Origin: Chitinophaga sp. CF118
Lineage (GTDB): Bacteria > Bacteroidota > Bacteroidia > Chitinophagales > Chitinophagaceae
DNA length: 64,000 nucleotides
Assembly (NCBI RefSeq): GCF_900112615.1
Contig: NZ_FOMK01000001.1
Coordinates: 310,001-374,000, forward strand
Direction of reading: 5' to 3'
The position numbers and the translations under genes are program-made. The notes below the pieces were generated by a model that saw nothing but the letters and a program-made list of their open reading frames with translations, was not told the DNA's origin and did no database searches. How positions within the stretch are numbered: position 1 is the first letter of the stretch; every line of letters starts with the position of its first letter. Positions 9,457-18,765 of this stretch are shown here, piece by piece.

Positions 9457-10209
9457 ATGATAACACTTGAAATATGTGCGGGCTCTGTTGCTTCCTGCAT
9501 AGCAGCAGAACAGGGTGGTGCTCATCGCATAGAACTGTGTGATAATCTGCTGGAAGGTGGTACCACTCCCAGTTATGCCACCATTGCTCTTGCCAGGGAA
9601 AATGTGAAGATTGACCTCTACCCGATTATCCGTCCACGTGGTGGAGATTTTTTGTATGATGACCTGGAATTTTCCATCATGCAAAAGGATATTGCCGTTT
9701 GTAAGCAACTGGGATGTAATGGCGTGGTAATAGGTTTGTTAACCGCCGATGGCAGAGTAGATCTGCCCCGTACCAAAATGCTGGTAGAACAGGCATGGCC
9801 GATGGGGGTTACTTTTCACCGTGCCTTTGATATGACCGCAGATCCCTTACAGGCTCTTGAAGATGTTATTGAAACAGGTTGCGAACGCATCCTCACTTCC
9901 GGGCAGCGCAATACCGCTCCTGAAGGAACTGATCTGCTGAAAACGCTGGTGAAACAGGCAGATGGCCGCATCATCATCATGGCAGGATCCGGTGTAAGGG
10001 CAAATAATATTGCCCTGCTGGTAAAAGAAACCGGAGCTGTCGAATTTCATACTACTGCAAGATCATATATTGAAAGCGGGATGAAATACCGTAATCCCCA
10101 TGTAAGCATGGGAGGCATTCCCGGTGTGCCGGAATATGGTATCTCCCAAACCCAGGTACAGGATGTGAAACTGATCCTTGAACTGGCACAGCAAGCCGCT
10201 GCAGAATGA
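9457..10209 (+). CDS. cutC: CutC-family TIM-barrel protein
   Basis: A 250-residue cytoplasmic protein with the CutC signature: LEICAGSV at the start, GGAHRIELCDNLLEGGTTPS, IRPRGGDF, VTFHRAFD and ILTSGQ. CutC was named for copper homeostasis in E. coli, but its biochemical role is unsettled and no copper gene is nearby. Here it is the last gene of a GlcNAc-release/import/kinase operon (2 bp after glycosylasparaginase), which suggests a role linked to sugar metabolism (inference). A terminator follows. Confidence 0.92.
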   Translation: MITLEICAGSVASCIAAEQGGAHRIELCDNLLEGGTTPSYATIALARENVKIDLYPIIRPRGGDFLYDDLEFSIMQKDIAVCKQLGCNGVVIGLLTADGRVDLPRTKMLVEQAWPMGVTFHRAFDMTADPLQALEDVIETGCERILTSGQRNTAPEGTDLLKTLVKQADGRIIIMAGSGVRANNIALLVKETGAVEFHTTARSYIESGMKYRNPHVSMGGIPGVPEYGISQTQVQDVKLILELAQQAAAE

Positions 10210-10219
10210 CATTAAAACC

Positions 10220-10254
10220 AAAACGCTGAATACCTTATTGGCATTCAGCGTTTT
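10220..10254 (+). terminator. Terminator after cutC
   Basis: A perfect 12-bp stem (10220-10231 with 10243-10254) whose right arm ends in TTTT. It ends the permease/kinase/glycosylasparaginase/cutC operon. Confidence 0.85.
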
Positions 10255-10371
10255 AGTATCAAGCTTTCGTCTTTCCTATTTTCTACATCATCAAATGTCA
10301 TTGTAATAAACCTCTTCACATATCTTATAGTATAAACGTAATCCGGCCCATTACAGTTTTAAGATTTTGTT

Positions 10372-10390
10372 AAATGTACCTTATACATTT
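10372..10390. promoter_or_regulatory. Inverted repeat upstream of nagB fusion
   Basis: AAATGTA (10372-10378) is repeated in inverted form as TACATTT (10384-10390) with a 5-bp spacer, about 113 bp before the start of the NagB fusion gene. The size and spacing suit a dimeric regulator, but no family can be named. Confidence 0.3.
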
Positions 10391-10502
10391 ATAAGAATTT
10401 CTGGTTTATTCTTAACCAAAGCATAAAGTTCTATTAGATTAGAGAGATTTTTTTTAATTTTCCGTTTCGTTTTTAAACCGCATCTAATTCAAAACACTAA
10501 TC

Positions 10503-12428
10503 ATGACGCTTAATCATCAGGAAATTGAACTGATTGACAGTTTCGAACAGATAGCCGTGGATATACATCCAACCGCTAAAGAGGGTTCCAGAGCAGTTGC
10601 GCAGGAAATAGCAGCACTAATTAAATCAAGACAAGCCGCTAATCAGAAAGTGGTTTTAGGTCTTGCAACAGGCTCAACTCCTAAATACCTCTACGCCGAA
10701 CTAATCCGGTTACACAAGGAAGAAGGGCTGAGCTTTAAAAACGTAATGACCTTCAATCTGGATGAGTATTATCCTATTGAAGCAGATGCGCTGCAAAGCT
10801 ACAACAGGTTCATGAAGGAACAGTTACTTAACCACATCGACATTCCTGAGGGTAACTATTTCATTCCGGATGGTACTATACCAAAGGAAAAGGTTAAAGA
10901 ATACAGCGCAGCTTATGAGCGCCGTGTAGAAGAAGCTGGTGGTATAGATATCCAGATCCTGGGCATCGGTACAAACGGTCATATCGGGTTCAACGAGCCA
11001 GGTTCCAACCTGAATTCACATACCCGCCTGGTAACGCTGGACAACTCTACCAGGATGGCAAATGCTTTTGAATTTGCCAATATGAGCCAGGTTCCGCGCC
11101 TTGCCATCACTATGGGTCTCAGCACCATCTTCAAAGCTAAACGTATTATATTGCTGGCATGGGGTACCCACAAAGCAAAGATCGTACGCAGAGCAGTAGA
11201 AGGACATTCAACAGACCAGGTACCAGCTTCCCTGCTGCAACAACATCCTGATTGCAAATTTGTGATCGATGAACAGGCTGCTGAAGAGCTGACACGCTTT
11301 AAAGAACCATGGCTGACAGGAGATTGCGAATGGACGCCTAAAATGCGCCGCAAAGCAGTAACCGGCCTGGCACTGAAGCTGAACAAGCCCATCCTGATGC
11401 TGACCGACAGTGATTACAATGAAAACGGTTTAAACGATCTGATCGTTCAATATGGCTCTGCCTATGAATTGAATATTGAGGAATTCAACGGAATCCGCGA
11501 TACTATCACTGGCTGGCCAGGTGGTAAACCAGGCGTACAGCCTGCTAGTCATCCTGAGCGTTCACAACCTCAGAATAAACGTGTAATTATCTTCTCTCCC
11601 CACCCTGATGACGATATCATCTCTATGGGTGGTACTTTTATACGCCTGCACGAACAGGGTCATGATGTGCACGTTGCCTATCAGACTTCCGGTAATATTG
11701 CAGTAACAGATGAATTTGTACTCCGCTTTATCGACTTCGCTGTAGGCTTCGAAGGCATGTTCGATATTGACCGCAGCAAAAGCTCACAGATCCTGGAAGA
11801 TGCTAAAGCTTTCCTGAGAGTGAAAAAGCCAAGTCAGAAAGATACCCCTGAGCTCCGCGCTATCAAGGGTCTGATCCGCCGTGGTGAAGCAAAAGCTACC
11901 TGCCGTTATGTGGGTATTCCGGAAACGAACATTCACTATCAGAACCTTCCTTTCTATGAAACAGGATTAGTAGAAAAGAAACCAATGAGTGAAGCAGATG
12001 TTCAGATCACGGTAGACCTGCTGCGTGAAATTAAACCACAACAGATTTTCTGTGCTGGTGACCTGGCAGATCCACATGGTACCCATAAAGTATGTCTGGA
12101 TATTATCTTCGCGGCACTCGAAAGACTGAAACACGAAGATTTCATGAAAGATTGCTGGGTATGGCTCTACAAAGGCGCATGGCAGGAATGGAATATCCAT
12201 GAAATCGAAATGGCTGTACCAATGAGTCCTGACCAGGTATTGCAGAAACGTCTTGGTATCTTCATTCACCAGAGCCAGAAAGACGTAATACCATTCCAGG
12301 GTACCGATGTGCGTGAATTCTGGCAGAGAGCGGAAGACCGCAATGCCAATACTGCGCAGATGTACGACCACCTTGGCTTACAACAATATGCCGCTATGGA
12401 GGCTTTTGTTAGGTATCATTTCATTTAG
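10503..12428 (+). CDS. nagB: NagB/PIG-L fusion: glucosamine-6-phosphate deaminase with LmbE-like deacetylase domain
   Basis: A 641-residue cytoplasmic protein. Residues about 15-285 are a NagB-type deaminase (glucosamine-6-P to fructose-6-P and ammonia), with ATGSTPKYLY at 56-65, NLDEYY including Asp87, and GIGTNGHIGFNEPGS including His160 and Glu165. Residues about 358-640 are a PIG-L/LmbE metal-dependent de-N-acetylase domain with HPDDD at 367-371 and a distal HGTH metal-ligand motif. The long NagB form is known in Bacteroidota, and the job of its second domain is not established to my knowledge. No NagA homologue is in the window, so removal of acetyl from GlcNAc-6-P by the fused domain is an attractive inference. 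The gene is monocistronic between two terminators. Confidence 0.93.
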   Translation: MTLNHQEIELIDSFEQIAVDIHPTAKEGSRAVAQEIAALIKSRQAANQKVVLGLATGSTPKYLYAELIRLHKEEGLSFKNVMTFNLDEYYPIEADALQSYNRFMKEQLLNHIDIPEGNYFIPDGTIPKEKVKEYSAAYERRVEEAGGIDIQILGIGTNGHIGFNEPGSNLNSHTRLVTLDNSTRMANAFEFANMSQVPRLAITMGLSTIFKAKRIILLAWGTHKAKIVRRAVEGHSTDQVPASLLQQHPDCKFVIDEQAAEELTRFKEPWLTGDCEWTPKMRRKAVTGLALKLNKPILMLTDSDYNENGLNDLIVQYGSAYELNIEEFNGIRDTITGWPGGKPGVQPASHPERSQPQNKRVIIFSPHPDDDIISMGGTFIRLHEQGHDVHVAYQTSGNIAVTDEFVLRFIDFAVGFEGMFDIDRSKSSQILEDAKAFLRVKKPSQKDTPELRAIKGLIRRGEAKATCRYVGIPETNIHYQNLPFYETGLVEKKPMSEADVQITVDLLREIKPQQIFCAGDLADPHGTHKVCLDIIFAALERLKHEDFMKDCWVWLYKGAWQEWNIHEIEMAVPMSPDQVLQKRLGIFIHQSQKDVIPFQGTDVREFWQRAEDRNANTAQMYDHLGLQQYAAMEAFVRYHFI

Positions 12429-12453
12429 GATATTATACTATAAAATAATCTGT

Positions 12454-12489
12454 ATACCGGGGTGACTAAAATCATCCCGGTATTTTTTT
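12454..12489 (+). terminator. Terminator after nagB fusion
   Basis: An 8-bp perfect stem, ATACCGGG (12454-12461) with CCCGGTAT (12476-12483), followed by a run of T. Confidence 0.85.
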
Positions 12490-12689
12490 ATAAAATGGGC
12501 TCCCATCATTCTGATAATCAAGATTTCAGAATCAAAATATTTGTTACATTTATAAATTATAAAGTTTCAACCAATATCTTTTTAGCACCTGGGACAGTGC
12601 TATTGCAGAACCTATATTCCTACATTCTTATTTCAGTAGCTGTAGTTTGTTAATACATCTACCATTACTTTTAAAAACCAGTTCACGTT

Positions 12690-13571
12690 ATGAAAATGGT
12701 CACTGCCAGCAAAGCTGCGGCCTATTTAGCACTGCTGCGTGCAATCGCAACAAACCTTCCATCAAAAGAAAGGAAATTCACAGATCCTTATGCGAAATTG
12801 TTTCTTCCCCCCTCACTTAAACTGGTAGAGCGGCTCTCAAGAATCCATTTAATCAACAGATTCATTTCCTGGTATATTGATCAACGCTGGACGGGTGCTT
12901 TAACTTCCTGCATAGCAAGAACCAGGCTCATAGATGTAATGACGGAGAATCTCGTAAAAGATGAAGGAGTCAATCAACTCATCATATTTGGAGCCGGGTA
13001 CGATTGCCGGGTACACCGGCTGAAATTGAAAGAGCGCATTATGTTTGTGGAAGTAGATGATCCTGTAAAGCAACAGCTCAAAAGGAAAACTCTCGAAACA
13101 TCACCGATCAAACCCGATACACAGGTGAATTATTTATCAGTAGATTTCCATACCCAAAAACTGGAAGACATATTACCCGAACTATTCCTTAATACATACT
13201 ATAAAACATTGTTTATATGGGAAGGAGTAACCAATTATTTTACAGCTCCGATAGCAGATAAAATCTTCCAATACTTTAAAAATTTTCCTCCCGGTACTTT
13301 CATCATCTTTACCTATGTGGACGAAAAAGTACTTTCAGAACCGGAGCTGTTTACTGGTGCAGCAAACGTAGCTAAACTGCTGAAGAATAATAATGAATTC
13401 CTGAACTTTGGTATAGACCCGGCAAAAATTAATGACTTTCTTGCAGGCTATAATATGAAATTAATTTATGATGATAATGCGACCGTTTACAGGGAAACCT
13501 GCTTCGGCCCACAGGCAGCTAAAATGAAAGGATATGAATATTACAGAGTGGCATTAGCCGTTGTTCAATGA
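12690..13571 (+). CDS. Class I SAM-dependent methyltransferase (LCMT/PPM-like)
   Basis: A 293-residue protein of the leucine carboxyl methyltransferase-like group (PF04072/TIGR00027 type). Typical features are ARTRLIDV, the SAM-binding IIFGAGYDCRVHRL (motif I), an acidic EVDDP strand end and the FIWEGVTNYF segment. Substrates of bacterial members are mostly unknown, so none is assigned. It lies 39 bp before the YpdA-like gene on the same strand and could be co-transcribed with it. ATG at 12690 is used; a second ATG two codons later is possible. Confidence 0.82.
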   Translation: MKMVTASKAAAYLALLRAIATNLPSKERKFTDPYAKLFLPPSLKLVERLSRIHLINRFISWYIDQRWTGALTSCIARTRLIDVMTENLVKDEGVNQLIIFGAGYDCRVHRLKLKERIMFVEVDDPVKQQLKRKTLETSPIKPDTQVNYLSVDFHTQKLEDILPELFLNTYYKTLFIWEGVTNYFTAPIADKIFQYFKNFPPGTFIIFTYVDEKVLSEPELFTGAANVAKLLKNNNEFLNFGIDPAKINDFLAGYNMKLIYDDNATVYRETCFGPQAAKMKGYEYYRVALAVVQ

Positions 13572-13610
13572 AAATAGCAATTACGGATGATCATTTGTAT
13601 TTTTATATCT

Positions 13611-14573
13611 ATGGAAACATACGATATACTGATCATCGGAGCCGGCCCTATAGGACTGGCATGTGGACTGGCAGCACAAAAGGCTGGATTGAATTACCTG
13701 ATCCTTGAAAAAGGCTGCCTTACTAACTCCCTCTATAATTATCCACTGTATATGACCTTCTTTTCTACTTCCGAAAAGCTGGAAATAGGAGGCGTACCAT
13801 TCGTTTCTATCAGTGCAAAACCCATCCGCCCGGAAGCTCTGGAATACTACAGGCGTGTTGCCGGATCCAATCATCTGAAGATAAAACTGTTTGAAGCAGT
13901 TGAAACAATCCAGCCTGCCGGAAACGGATATACGGTAGGAACAGTGAATACCTATTATTCAGCCAAACATATTATCATTGCCACCGGCTTTTATGATATC
14001 CCGAACAAACTGAATATTCCAGGTGAAAATCTTCCTAAAGTAACACACTATTACAAAGATCCCCACTTCTATTCCATGCAGAAAGTGGTAGTGATAGGTG
14101 CGAATAATTCTTCTGTGGATGCAGCCCTGGAAACCTATCGTAAAGGCGCGGAAGTAACAATGGTAATCAGGGAAGCCGGTATTGGCAAACGGGTAAAATA
14201 TTGGGTAAAACCAGATATAGAAAACAGGATCAGCGAAGGTAGTATCAAAGCCCTGACACATTCTTCCGTACAGGCTATCAGGGAACACGAAGTGGATATC
14301 CTTACACCGGATGGTTTAATAACCATCCAGAATGATTTTGTGCTGGCGCTGACAGGTTATCAGCCAAACTTCAGCTTACTCGAAAAAGCAGGTGTGAGGT
14401 TGTCCGACGATGAAAAGAAGCATCCGTCTTACAATCCGGAAACCATGGAAACAAATATGCAAGGTATTTATTTAGCAGGTGTAGTATGCGGAGGAATGGA
14501 TACCCATGTATGGTTTATCGAAAACTCCAGGGACCATGCCGATAAAATTATAGCACATATCAGCGCTAAATAA
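13611..14573 (+). CDS. ypdA: YpdA-like FAD/NAD(P)-dependent flavoprotein (putative bacillithiol disulfide reductase)
   Basis: A 320-residue two-dinucleotide-binding flavoprotein. FAD binding is marked by ILIIGAGPIGLACG near the N-terminus, the second Rossmann motif is VVVIGANNSSVDAAL, and the late FAD segment is GIYLAGVVCGG. There is no CxxC redox pair of the thioredoxin reductase type, which fits YpdA, the family linked to reduction of oxidised bacillithiol. ATG at 13611 is chosen over an upstream in-frame codon because it directly precedes the FAD motif. The last 8 bp overlap the convergent murB gene. Confidence 0.82.
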   Translation: METYDILIIGAGPIGLACGLAAQKAGLNYLILEKGCLTNSLYNYPLYMTFFSTSEKLEIGGVPFVSISAKPIRPEALEYYRRVAGSNHLKIKLFEAVETIQPAGNGYTVGTVNTYYSAKHIIIATGFYDIPNKLNIPGENLPKVTHYYKDPHFYSMQKVVVIGANNSSVDAALETYRKGAEVTMVIREAGIGKRVKYWVKPDIENRISEGSIKALTHSSVQAIREHEVDILTPDGLITIQNDFVLALTGYQPNFSLLEKAGVRLSDDEKKHPSYNPETMETNMQGIYLAGVVCGGMDTHVWFIENSRDHADKIIAHISAK

Positions 14574-15582
14574 TATTCACCTCCCTTTCAAGATCTACCC
14601 CGAATTTTTCATGTACACTATCCAGCACCTGCTGCGATAAGCGGTAAATGTCTGCACCACTGGCATGTCCGTAATTAACCAATACCAGGGCCTGTTTGGC
14701 ATGTACACCTGCATCTCCTTCCCTGAAACCTTTCCAGCCACATTGTTCTATGAGCCAGCCTGCTGCCAGTTTATACTGCCCACCATCTACCGGATAAGCC
14801 ACCAGTCCAGGATGTACTGCTTTTAACTGCTCATACACAGGGGCGGCAATAGTAGGATTCTTAAAGAAGCTACCCGCATTTCCGATCTCAGCAGGATCTG
14901 GCAGCTTGGAAGTACGGATATTGATAACAGCCTGACTGACAGCCTGTATGGACAATTCCGTTATACCCATCCTTTTCAGCTCTTCTTCAATAGCACCATA
15001 CCTGATATTAAACTGCGGATGTTTACTTAATCTGTATGTAACAGAAATAATCGCAAACTGTCCCTTATACTTTCTTTTGAAAACACTCTCACGATAGCCA
15101 AATTCACAATCGCCATTATTAAAAGTATGGGTTGTAAAATCCTCCAGGTGGAAGGCTTCCAGTTCATAAAACGTATCCCTGATCTCCACCCCATAAGCCC
15201 CTATGTTCTGCATAGGACTGGCTCCTACATTTCCGGGAATCAGTGAAAGGTTTTCCAGTCCTGCACGGTTATGTTTAATACAGTCCATTACAAAGCCATG
15301 CCAGTTCTCCCCCGCCCCTGCTTTTACATATACAAACTCCTCATCCTCTTTTATAACTTCAATTCCTTTTATCTCGTTTTTAAGAAGAATGCCATCAAAA
15401 TCTTTCGTAAACAGCATATTACTACCGCCACCTAAAATCATATGGGATAAACCTTTCACCAGCGGATCTGTTAGTATGGTACTTAGCTCTTCCACAGAAG
15501 AAAATGAAGCGAAGTAACGGGCTTGAGCAGGAATACCAAACGTATTAAAAGGCCGGAGCAAAACATTTTCAGATATGAGCAT
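14566..15582 (-). CDS. murB: UDP-N-acetylenolpyruvoylglucosamine reductase MurB
   Basis: A 338-residue cytoplasmic flavoenzyme that reduces UDP-GlcNAc-enolpyruvate to UDP-MurNAc in peptidoglycan precursor synthesis. Seen in order: NTFGI near the start, the FAD-binding GGGSNMLF, IPGNVGASPMQNIGAYG, the GYRES loop typical of type I (E. coli-like) MurB, and GNAGSFFKNP with the catalytic Ser. Length fits type I. ATG at 15582 is preferred; the frame extends to a TTG at 15594. It converges on ypdA with an 8-bp overlap. Confidence 0.95.
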   Translation of the reverse strand: MLISENVLLRPFNTFGIPAQARYFASFSSVEELSTILTDPLVKGLSHMILGGGSNMLFTKDFDGILLKNEIKGIEVIKEDEEFVYVKAGAGENWHGFVMDCIKHNRAGLENLSLIPGNVGASPMQNIGAYGVEIRDTFYELEAFHLEDFTTHTFNNGDCEFGYRESVFKRKYKGQFAIISVTYRLSKHPQFNIRYGAIEEELKRMGITELSIQAVSQAVINIRTSKLPDPAEIGNAGSFFKNPTIAAPVYEQLKAVHPGLVAYPVDGGQYKLAAGWLIEQCGWKGFREGDAGVHAKQALVLVNYGHASGADIYRLSQQVLDSVHEKFGVDLEREVNII

Positions 15583-15642
15583 ATGATCGGACAAAACTTT
15601 AGTAAATTTAACTACTGTTAATCAAACAAAGATAATAAAACC

Positions 15643-16305
15643 ATGTCTCAAACAGCTGTCGTATTAGGAGCTACTGGTCTTACAGGTAATAGCCTGGTAA
15701 CGCTGCTTTTGCATGATAACCGTTTCAGCAAAGTAAAAGTGCTGTTACGTTCACCTTCTTTGAAGCAACGCCCGGGACTGGAGCCCGTTATTGTTGATTT
15801 TGATGATGAAGAAAGCCTTACATCTGCATTGCAGGGCGATATGATTTTCTGCTGTATAGGCACTACCATTGCCAAAGCCGGCAGTAAGGAGAAATTCAGA
15901 CAAGTGGATTTTGATATTCCTGTACGTTGTGCCACTATTGCCCGCAGACAAAATATCGCAGAGTTTCTGCTTATCAGTTCCGTTGGAGCCAATCCAAGGT
16001 CACGCGCTTTTTATATGCGTACCAAAGGAGAAACAGAGCAGGCCATAGAAAAGCTTGGATTCCCTACATTACATATTTTCCGCCCATCCTTATTAGTAGG
16101 ACGCCGCCGGGAATTCCGTTTAGGTGACTGGATAGCCATGTTGCTCATACCAGTTTTTTACTTCTTTTTACAGGGAAGCTGGAGAAAATTCCGGCCCATT
16201 AAAGCCGTGAATGTAGCCAGGGCAATGATCAATGCCGCTGTCAATTCACCATCCGGTACACATGTTTATGAATCAGATGCCATCAAGGAGTTGGCAGGCA
16301 GATAA
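15643..16305 (+). CDS. Extended SDR / NAD(P)-binding protein, HTATIP2 (TIP30)-like
   Basis: A 220-residue single-domain Rossmann protein with the nucleotide motif GATGLTG (9-15), the CCIGTT strand, ISSVGA at about 111-116 and YMRTK at 124-128, giving the Ser-Tyr-Lys arrangement of atypical SDRs. HTATIP2/YbjT-like proteins show this layout, and the substrate is unknown. A hydrophobic stretch (about 170-180) may touch the membrane. Its stop codon directly abuts that of the convergent priA, with no intergenic base. Confidence 0.8.
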   Translation: MSQTAVVLGATGLTGNSLVTLLLHDNRFSKVKVLLRSPSLKQRPGLEPVIVDFDDEESLTSALQGDMIFCCIGTTIAKAGSKEKFRQVDFDIPVRCATIARRQNIAEFLLISSVGANPRSRAFYMRTKGETEQAIEKLGFPTLHIFRPSLLVGRRREFRLGDWIAMLLIPVFYFFLQGSWRKFRPIKAVNVARAMINAAVNSPSGTHVYESDAIKELAGR

Positions 16306-18756
16306 CTACATACAATCCACATCCGGTACTATAATCACAGACCGGTATTGCTTTTCTGCCTGCAGTTTAACGAAATGTTCGCGCAGCAATTGTTTCGTTT
16401 GTGTAATCACTTTAGTATCGCGGGGTAACTTAATAAGCATTTCCTGCAGGTAGTTATTACGAACACGGCCTACTGGCGGTGCTGCCGGTCCTACCAGTTG
16501 CGGGCCAATATGCGGCCTTAACCAGTTGCTCAGAATATGTGCTGCCTGTTCTACTACCTCTTGCTTTTTATGCTTTAATGTGATTTTCAGCAAACGGTAA
16601 AATGGGGGATAACCGAAGTTCTGTCTTTCAGCAATTTCTGATGCATACATCCCCTTATAATCATGTGTAGTTACAAAGTGTAAGATAGGATGACGGGTAT
16701 TACTTGCCTGGATAATCACCTTACCTACACCATCCCTTCTTCCTGCACGGCCACTCACCTGCTCCATCAATTGAAAAGCACGCTCATTCACCCGGAAATC
16801 GGGGAAGCTGAGCAGGCTATCCGCACTCAGGATGCCGATGAGATTTACATTGTCAAAATCCAGTCCTTTCACCACCATCTGTGTACCTACAAGGATATCA
16901 ATCCCCCGTTGTTCCAGCAGTTGGATCATCTTATTATGACTATCCTTATTACGCACAGCATCCATATCCATGCGGGCCACGCGGGCCTTTGGAAATACCT
17001 GGATCAGGTCATCTTCTATCTTCTCGGTACCAAAATTCTTTGGAATCAGCGTATGACTGCTACCACAAGCAGCACAGGTATATACATACGGGTAACGGGT
17101 ACCGCAATAATGACATTGCAGTTTATCCTGGTTACGGTGATATGTCAGTGATACATCACAGTTTTTACAATTGGGAATCCAGCCGCAGGTAGTACACATC
17201 AGGAAAGGAGAATAACCACGGCGGTTCTGGAAAAGGATTACCTGCTTATTATCAGTCAGGCTTTGTCCTATAGCAGCTTTCAGCTGAGGAGTAAAATTCT
17301 CCTGCATCGTTTTCTCTGCCTTTTCCTTCTTCAGATCTATGATCTCTATTTCCGGCATCGCCACTCCGCCAAATCGTTCCGTCAGTTCTACCAGACCGTA
17401 TTTTCCCTGCTGTGCATTAAAATAGGATTCCAGCGCAGGAGTGGCAGAACCTAGTAACACTTTAGCGCCAAACAGGCCGGCATAATAAATAGCAGCATCT
17501 CGCGCATGATAACGTGGTGCAGGATCCTGCTGTTTATAAGAGGCATCATGCTCTTCGTCAAGGATGATCAGTCCCAGGTTATGAAATGGCAACAACAGGC
17601 TGGAACGTGCACCCAGTACTATCTGTAGTTCCCCACTCTTCACCTTATTCCAGATCTCTACCCTTTCATTATTGTTAAAGCGGGAATGATAAATCCCTAT
17701 TTTAGTTCCGAAACTCTTTTGCAACCGCCGGATGATCTGTGCTGTCAAAGCTATTTCCGGCAGCAGGTACAATACCTGTTTACCACTGGCAATATGCTCT
17801 TCGATCAGCTTCATATAAAGCTGCGTTTTCCCACTTGAAGTAACTCCATGCAAAAGGGTTACCTGTTTGCTTTCAAAGCTGTGACGCAACGCTGTCAGCG
17901 CGTTTTCCTGTGCCGGACTTAATACAAAATCCACCTGTGCATCCGCCTTTCCCCCACCGGGTACACGATCTATTGTACGCTTCTCTATCCACACCACATT
18001 TTTGTCTACCAGCCCTTTCAGTTGTGCTGCCGATGCACCTGATTTTTTCAGCAGTTCACTCTGTAACACGCTGCCCTGTGTTTTCAGCAAATGCAGATAT
18101 GCCAGCAGCAGTTCCATTTGTTTGGGAGCTTTACCAAGTTCATTGAACAATGCAGCCAGTTGCTCTTCTGCTTCATAGGTGGTATGCAACTGCACATAAT
18201 TCTCTTTCTTCTCTTTATATACTTCCTTTAGTTCCTCATATACCAGCAGCACTTTTTTCTCTATCAGTTTTTTTATCACAGAGTATACATCTGATTTGTC
18301 GAGAATCAACTGTACCTCTTCAATCCGCAGCTCCTTGCGGATATGCAGCGCTTCTGCAACCAGGTATTCACTATCATCCAGACCGGTAAAATCATCCCCG
18401 AATGCATCGTTAAACAACAGCAATGTTTCACTGGACAGTTTCAGATGTGCCGGCAGAGCGGCATTCAAAACCTCCCCTTCTGTACACATATAATAGGACG
18501 CCAACCATTGCCAGAATAAAATCTGGTTCGGATATACTACAGGATCTTTATCCAGTATGTCCAGCAGATCTTTGGTTTTATAATCCAGCGGTGCCTGATT
18601 ATGCAGCGCCTTTACAATACCGGTATATTTCTTTTGTTTGCCCAGTTGTACAGCCACGCGGCTACCCACCTGCACAGCGTCTTCCATATCGGGAGGCACC
18701 GAATAAGTGTAGTTCTTTGGCAAAGCCAGTGGCAGTATTACATCAGCAAATTTCAT
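16306..18756 (-). CDS. priA: Primosomal protein N' (replication restart helicase PriA)
   Basis: An 816-residue DNA helicase that reloads the replisome at stalled forks. The N-terminal DNA-binding region (1-about 100) starts with FADVILPLALPKNYTY. Walker A GVTSSGKT lies at 304-311 and the Walker B box DEEHD at 400-404. Two zinc-binding Cys clusters (CTTCGW, CKNCD, CHYCG, CAACG) fall at about 515-560, as in PriA. The helicase C domain carries VGTQMVVKGLDF and GRAGR. It lies 9 bp downstream of plsC on the same strand and probably shares its transcript. Confidence 0.97.
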   Translation of the reverse strand: MKFADVILPLALPKNYTYSVPPDMEDAVQVGSRVAVQLGKQKKYTGIVKALHNQAPLDYKTKDLLDILDKDPVVYPNQILFWQWLASYYMCTEGEVLNAALPAHLKLSSETLLLFNDAFGDDFTGLDDSEYLVAEALHIRKELRIEEVQLILDKSDVYSVIKKLIEKKVLLVYEELKEVYKEKKENYVQLHTTYEAEEQLAALFNELGKAPKQMELLLAYLHLLKTQGSVLQSELLKKSGASAAQLKGLVDKNVVWIEKRTIDRVPGGGKADAQVDFVLSPAQENALTALRHSFESKQVTLLHGVTSSGKTQLYMKLIEEHIASGKQVLYLLPEIALTAQIIRRLQKSFGTKIGIYHSRFNNNERVEIWNKVKSGELQIVLGARSSLLLPFHNLGLIILDEEHDASYKQQDPAPRYHARDAAIYYAGLFGAKVLLGSATPALESYFNAQQGKYGLVELTERFGGVAMPEIEIIDLKKEKAEKTMQENFTPQLKAAIGQSLTDNKQVILFQNRRGYSPFLMCTTCGWIPNCKNCDVSLTYHRNQDKLQCHYCGTRYPYVYTCAACGSSHTLIPKNFGTEKIEDDLIQVFPKARVARMDMDAVRNKDSHNKMIQLLEQRGIDILVGTQMVVKGLDFDNVNLIGILSADSLLSFPDFRVNERAFQLMEQVSGRAGRRDGVGKVIIQASNTRHPILHFVTTHDYKGMYASEIAERQNFGYPPFYRLLKITLKHKKQEVVEQAAHILSNWLRPHIGPQLVGPAAPPVGRVRNNYLQEMLIKLPRDTKVITQTKQLLREHFVKLQAEKQYRSVIIVPDVDCM

Positions 18757-18765
18757 TCTCGGTTA

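Noticed and set aside
10503..12428. Misassembly as cause of the NagB/PIG-L fusion
   Set aside because: The frame is continuous with motifs intact in both halves, and the same long form is known in other Bacteroidota.
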